From Candidatus Saccharibacteria bacterium UBA3829 (GTDB taxonomy: Bacteria; Patescibacteriota; Saccharimonadia; Saccharimonadales; Saccharimonadaceae), in NCBI GenBank assembly GCA_002393165.1, contig DGIF01000035.1:1-8947 (forward strand): a DNA stretch of 8,947 nt. Reading direction: 5' to 3'. The position numbers and the translations under genes were made by a program. Every line of letters starts with the position of its first letter. The stretch's first letter is position 1. Positions 6,152 to 8,947 of the stretch are shown one piece after another. The notes below the pieces were generated by a model, which saw only the letters and a list, made by a program, of their open reading frames with translations, did no database searches and was not told where the DNA came from.

Positions 6152-6183
6152 AAAATATTGCCTAGCTCACTAGGCAATATTTT
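6152..6183. terminator. Bidirectional terminator between convergent genes
   Basis: AAAATATTGCCTAG (6152-6165) and its exact complement CTAGGCAATATTTT (6170-6183) form a perfect 14-bp stem with a 4-nt CTCA loop. Both strands have T-rich tails (TTTTGTG on +, TTTTATTTG on -), so it should stop transcripts from ppa on the left and from the minus-strand gene on the right. Confidence 0.9.
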
Positions 6184-6193
6184 GTGAGGGCGG

Positions 6194-6751
6194 CTATTCG
6201 TTTTCGGGCGCGCTTTCTTTTCCGGCGGAGCGCTCTAGGGCTTCGTAGAGTTCGATTTGGGTTTTGATGTCTTCGAGGTTGATTTTTTTGACGGTGTCTT
6301 CACCGGCGGTGATGACGACATATTTGCCATTTAAGCTGTAGGTATTGGTGTCACCTTCTTTTGGGGAGATTTTTTCGTAGGTGGTCTTGGCGGTTTCTTC
6401 GTCTTCAAATTCGTAGAAGGATTTGGCGCCGGTGACGGTGTCGCCACTATAATAGTAAACGGCGTGAATGGCGATGACGTCGTGGTTGTCTGCCTCGTCG
6501 TTTTTCATATTGAGGACGTATTTAGAATCATCGCTTACGAAGTAGGCGTCGTTGATTGGTTGATTGAGGTTGATGGCGATACAGACGCCAATAACGACGG
6601 CGATGACGGCAGCGATAATAATTCCGAAGAAGATGAGTTTGTTAGGGTTGATTCTTGGCGCAGTCCTTGAGGCGTTGACTTCGGTCTTAGTAGTTACTGA
6701 CTTAGCCGTAGCTTTTCTGGTGACGCTTGATTTCTTTGTTTTTTCAACCAT
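6194..6751 (-). CDS. Single-pass membrane protein with extracytoplasmic domain, unknown function
   Basis: I do not recognise a named family. The 185-residue protein has a Lys/Thr/Ser-rich basic cytosolic tail (about 1-37), one very hydrophobic helix (about 39-60, rich in Ile/Val/Ala) and an acidic C-terminal domain with alternating strand-like segments (KYVLNMKND, IHAVYYYSGD, GKYVVITAGED) and a final helix. It probably faces the outside, N-terminally anchored. The frame is open upstream to 6880 inside glyS, but the ATG at 6749-6751 is the start: AAGGAG (complement of 6757-6762) sits 5 nt before it and a TGTTATACT promoter lies just upstream. It follows glyS after 46 bp without a terminator, so it may also receive glyS read-through. 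Its layout (low-complexity tail, helix, small outer domain) resembles the protein at 3128-3856, without evident sequence similarity. Confidence 0.85.
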   Translation of the reverse strand: MVEKTKKSSVTRKATAKSVTTKTEVNASRTAPRINPNKLIFFGIIIAAVIAVVIGVCIAINLNQPINDAYFVSDDSKYVLNMKNDEADNHDVIAIHAVYYYSGDTVTGAKSFYEFEDEETAKTTYEKISPKEGDTNTYSLNGKYVVITAGEDTVKKINLEDIKTQIELYEALERSAGKESAPENE

Positions 6752-6771
6752 AATAACTCCTTTATGGAGCA

Positions 6772-6780
6772 AGTATAACA
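6772..6780 (-). promoter_or_regulatory. Extended -10 promoter, leadered type
   Basis: On the minus strand this reads TGTTATACT, one mismatch from TGNTATAAT. The predicted start is near 6765, giving a leader of about 14 nt that includes the AAGGAG ribosome site. No good -35 is visible upstream. It lies in the 46-bp gap after the glyS stop. Confidence 0.62.
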
Positions 6781-6797
6781 TACTTGTGCTAAAATCA

Positions 6798-8141
6798 CTA
6801 GAGTTCGGAAATCTTGGTGCGGATTTGAGCAGCCGTATCACGGTCGCGGATGGTGACGGTGTCGTCTTCGAGCGTGTCAAAGTCTATGACGATACATTTT
6901 GGTGTGCCGATTTCGTCTTGCTTGCGGTAGCGCTTGCCGATGTTGCCGGAATCGTCCCAAGTGACGAATGTATATTTGTCGCGTAGCAAATCATAAACTT
7001 CGCGAGCCTTTGCGACGAGTTCGGGCTTGTTTTTGAGGAGTGGCGAAACGCAGAACTTGTACGGAGCGAGATGATAAGGAAGTTTTAGGACGGTGCGTTT
7101 TTCGCCGCCGACTTCGTCTTCGGCGTAGGCTGTAGATAGCACGGCGAGGAAGAGGCGTTCAACGCCAATGGACGGCTCGATAACGTGTGGGACGAAAACT
7201 TCGTTCGTTCTCTTGTCGCGATATTCCATGGATTTGCCGGATTCGCGCGCGATGTTTTGCAGGTCGAAATCGGTGCGGTAGGCGAGGCCCATGAGCTCCT
7301 CTTCACCGTTTGGATAGTCGAACATGAAGTCGACGGTGCGCTTGGAGTAGTGGGCACGGTCTTTTTCAGGAACTTCGTATTCGTGAAGGTTTTCGGGTTT
7401 GAGGCCGGCGATATTAGTCAGAAAATCGTGCTGAAGGGCGCGGAGTTTTTCGAAGTTTTCTTCCCAGGCGTCCGGCTTAACAAAATATTCGATTTCCATT
7501 TGAGAACATTCGCGGTCGCGAAGAATGAAGTCGCGAGGGCTAATTTCGTTGCGGAAGGCTTTGCCTTGTTGGGCGATGCCAAATGGAAGATCAGGGTAGA
7601 TAGTGTCGACGATGTTCTTGTAATTCGTGAAGATACCCTGAGCGGTTTCTGGGCGGAGATAAGCGACATTTTTGCTGGTCGTCTCGGCGTCGTCGTCTGG
7701 TAGTACGGCCCCAACGTGAGTCATGAACATCATGTTAAACTTGCGAATTGGCCCCCAATTTTCTTTGCCGCAGGTTGGACATTTGGTGTGTGTAGTAAGG
7801 AACTCCTCGGTTGTAACGGACTCGCTGATGTTATCGGTAATTTTGTCGGCGCGGAAACGAGACTTGCATTCCTTGCACTCAACAAGTGGGTCGGCAAAAG
7901 TAGCTGTGTGGCCAGAGGCCTCCCAAGTGCGCGGATTCATAATAATAGCGGCGTCAACGCCATATATATTGTCGCGTTTTTCAACGAAGAAATGCCACCA
8001 AGAGTCCATGAGATTCTTCTTTAACATAACACCGAGTGGGCCGAAGTCCCAAGTGCCGGCCATGCCGCCGTAAATATCGCTGCCGGGGAAGATGAACCCG
8101 CGGCGTTTACATAAGCTTACGATGTCTTCTAACTTACTCAT
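6798..8141 (-). CDS. glyS: Glycine--tRNA ligase, single-chain dimeric type
   Basis: This enzyme charges tRNA-Gly using glycine and ATP. It is the class II alpha2 type shared with archaea and eukaryotes (GlyQS-like), not the bacterial alpha2beta2 GlyQ/GlyS pair. The 447 residues show GSDIYGGMAGTWDFGPLG near the N-terminus, a probable zinc site with C89-x2-C92 and C121-x2-C124, the RPETAQG glycine-pocket motif (163-169), motif 2 (GKAFRNEISPR, 193-203), motif 3 (IEPSIGVERL, 321-330), and a C-terminal anticodon-binding domain from about 340. It is complete and looks functional. The ATG at 8139-8141 is 7 nt from the end of a minus-strand TATAAT hexamer with no Shine-Dalgarno, so the message should be leaderless. 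No T-box could fit upstream: only 14 bp separate it from the divergent exporter gene. Confidence 0.96.
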   Translation of the reverse strand: MSKLEDIVSLCKRRGFIFPGSDIYGGMAGTWDFGPLGVMLKKNLMDSWWHFFVEKRDNIYGVDAAIIMNPRTWEASGHTATFADPLVECKECKSRFRADKITDNISESVTTEEFLTTHTKCPTCGKENWGPIRKFNMMFMTHVGAVLPDDDAETTSKNVAYLRPETAQGIFTNYKNIVDTIYPDLPFGIAQQGKAFRNEISPRDFILRDRECSQMEIEYFVKPDAWEENFEKLRALQHDFLTNIAGLKPENLHEYEVPEKDRAHYSKRTVDFMFDYPNGEEELMGLAYRTDFDLQNIARESGKSMEYRDKRTNEVFVPHVIEPSIGVERLFLAVLSTAYAEDEVGGEKRTVLKLPYHLAPYKFCVSPLLKNKPELVAKAREVYDLLRDKYTFVTWDDSGNIGKRYRKQDEIGTPKCIVIDFDTLEDDTVTIRDRDTAAQIRTKISEL

Positions 8142-8149
8142 GATATAAT
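8141..8149 (+). promoter_or_regulatory. Extended -10 promoter of the ABC exporter gene, leaderless type
   Basis: TGATATAAT has its hexamer at 8144-8149, ending 7 nt before the ATG at 8156. Its TG uses the base pair of the first base of the glyS start codon. It shares two base pairs (8148-8149) with the opposite-strand hexamer. No -35 is evident; that position would lie inside glyS. Confidence 0.74.
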
Positions 8150-8156
8150 TATAACA
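8148..8156 (-). promoter_or_regulatory. glyS: Extended -10 promoter of glyS, leaderless type
   Basis: On the minus strand this reads TGTTATAAT, with the hexamer at 8148-8153 ending 7 nt before the A of the glyS start codon at 8141. Its TG overlaps the first base of the divergent exporter start codon. Only a weak -35-like TTACCG (complement of 8172-8177, 18-bp spacer) is visible. Confidence 0.74.
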
Positions 8157-8947
8157 TGAAACAGAAAAAGTCCGGTAATATAAAGAGGACGTTGCATTAT
8201 TTTTGGCAGGCGTTGATGCAATATAAGATGCGTACGATTTTGCTGCTTATTTCTGTGCCGCTTTGGGTTTTGACGACAAAAATAATAGTACCGCTTGGTG
8301 TTTCTGAAGTTGTCGGTAAATTGTCGGATGGCGATTTTGAAATAGCAAACTATACTGGGGCGCTACTGTTAACAATTGTGCCAGCCGCAGTCGGCAATTT
8401 GGGCATCGTTAGAATAATTGACTGGCTTGATTGGTCGCTTGATGCAAAGGCGGGGGAATATTTGTCGCAATTAGCATTTAATGCTGTGATAAGACAGTCG
8501 ATGACGTTTCATGCAAATCGCTTTTCTGGATCTTTGACTAGTGCGGCAAGCAAACTGCCGAGCGCATTTATTAGGTTGAAGTCTAACTTCGTGTGGGAGT
8601 TTTATCCTTTGATTTTGATGGCGATTTACTCGATTGGTGCAGCTGCCATAGTTTGTGCACCGTTTGGCATTATTTTGGCAACATATGTAATTGTTTATGC
8701 GGTGGTGGCGATTGTGACCTACTTCAAAACTAGGCATGTTGATGAAGAGCTGGCAAGCATGGAAAATAAACAAACCGGTCAGCTGGCAGATTCGATAACG
8801 AATGAACTATCCGTTAAGTCTTATGCGCGGGAGGATCTTGAGCGGGCGAGATTTAGTCGTGCGACGAAACGAACGCGAGAGGCAACTTTTGCCGTGGCGA
8901 AAGTGTCGTTCTGGAGACACTCGTTTATGAATGCTATAAATACCGCT
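8156..8947 (+). CDS. ABC exporter transmembrane domain, 5' part only
   Basis: The 264 visible residues look like the membrane domain of a type I ABC exporter (MsbA/multidrug-like), which moves lipids, peptides or drugs outward using ATP. A basic N-terminus precedes hydrophobic helices at about 26-48, 66-88, 148-168 and 170-190. The intervening cytosolic helices include FHANRFSGSLTSAASKL (118-134), matching the family's 'FF..RxTGxLxSR...D' coupling segment, and QLADSITNELSVKSYARED, matching the 'L.E.L.GI..VKAF.RE' segment after the fourth helix. The ATPase domain, if fused, lies beyond the window edge. The frame stays open to the last base. The ATG at 8156 is 7 nt after a TATAAT hexamer with no Shine-Dalgarno, so the message should be leaderless. 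The substrate cannot be told. It diverges from glyS across 14 bp. Confidence 0.86.
   Translation, partial: MKQKKSGNIKRTLHYFWQALMQYKMRTILLLISVPLWVLTTKIIVPLGVSEVVGKLSDGDFEIANYTGALLLTIVPAAVGNLGIVRIIDWLDWSLDAKAGEYLSQLAFNAVIRQSMTFHANRFSGSLTSAASKLPSAFIRLKSNFVWEFYPLILMAIYSIGAAAIVCAPFGIILATYVIVYAVVAIVTYFKTRHVDEELASMENKQTGQLADSITNELSVKSYAREDLERARFSRATKRTREATFAVAKVSFWRHSFMNAINTA

Larger units (their letters stand above)
8139..8158. repeat. 20-bp near-palindrome joining two opposed start codons and promoters
   Basis: CATGATATAATTATAACATG matches its own reverse complement at 18 of 20 positions; only the symmetric pair 8143/8154 breaks it. The outer CAT and ATG are the glyS and exporter start codons. 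The inner part holds both extended -10 elements, interleaved on opposite strands. Confidence 0.85.

Noticed and set aside
6752..6880. A 43-residue N-terminal extension of the minus-strand membrane protein into glyS.
   Set aside because: It would overlap the glyS 3' end and place coding sequence across a promoter. The ATG at 6751 has a strong AAGGAG, and the protein begins there with a normal basic tail.
7185..8073. Plus-strand frames opposite glyS.
   Set aside because: glyS is a complete, well-conserved enzyme on the minus strand. The opposite frames overlap one another and have no recognisable features.
8471..8773. A minus-strand 100-codon frame opposite the ABC exporter.
   Set aside because: The plus frame matches ABC exporter coupling segments and has a promoter. 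The minus frame is His/Arg/Cys-rich with no support.

Overview
The window looks like a compact chromosomal segment from a small-genome bacterium, most likely a Candidatus Saccharibacteria (TM7) / Patescibacteria member. The reasons are the gene content (bL27, a flippase-like LPG-synthase-type membrane protein, XseA/XseB, RecO, family I pyrophosphatase, a single-chain dimeric-type GlyRS), very short intergenic gaps, and several single-pass membrane proteins with low-complexity cytosolic tails. The lineage call rests on remembered family features, not a search. TGA acts as a stop at 4902-4904 and no assigned CDS has an in-frame TGA, which argues against the recoded UGA=Gly lineages (SR1/Gracilibacteria). 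No phage, IS element, CRISPR array, tRNA or rRNA was seen.

Layout: (1) 1-212, the 3' end of rpmA (+), closed by a hairpin terminator. (2) 283-657, a small three-helix membrane protein (+). (3) 696-3112, an overlapping operon (+): flippase-like membrane protein, xseA, xseB. (4) 3128-3856, a single-pass membrane protein of unknown function (+). (5) 3875-5571, a sensorless histidine kinase, a stand-alone receiver and recO, tightly packed (+). (6) 5597-6133, ppa (+). (7) A symmetric bidirectional terminator at 6152-6183 separates ppa from the minus-strand pair: a single-pass membrane protein (6194-6751) and glyS (6798-8141). (8) 8156 to the window end, the 5' part of an ABC exporter gene (+), divergent from glyS.

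The most striking signal is in the promoters. Eight start regions carry an extended -10 of the form TGNTATAAT or a one-base variant. At six of them the last base of the hexamer lies 7 nt (five cases) or 8 nt (one case) before the A of the ATG. This predicts that transcription starts at or next to the start codon, so the mRNAs would be leaderless. The other two promoters (ppa and the 6194-6751 gene) lie farther upstream and leave a short leader with a good Shine-Dalgarno. The extreme case is the glyS/ABC-exporter junction: two divergent leaderless promoters are interleaved in a 20-bp near-palindrome whose ends are the two opposed start codons, leaving only 14 bp between the genes.

The genes cover translation (bL27, GlyRS), DNA repair (ExoVII, RecO), pyrophosphate removal (Ppa), signalling (HK/RR) and envelope or export functions. 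The + strand stays G/T-rich even across minus-strand genes. This fits a leading-strand replication bias and accounts for the many long spurious antisense frames.
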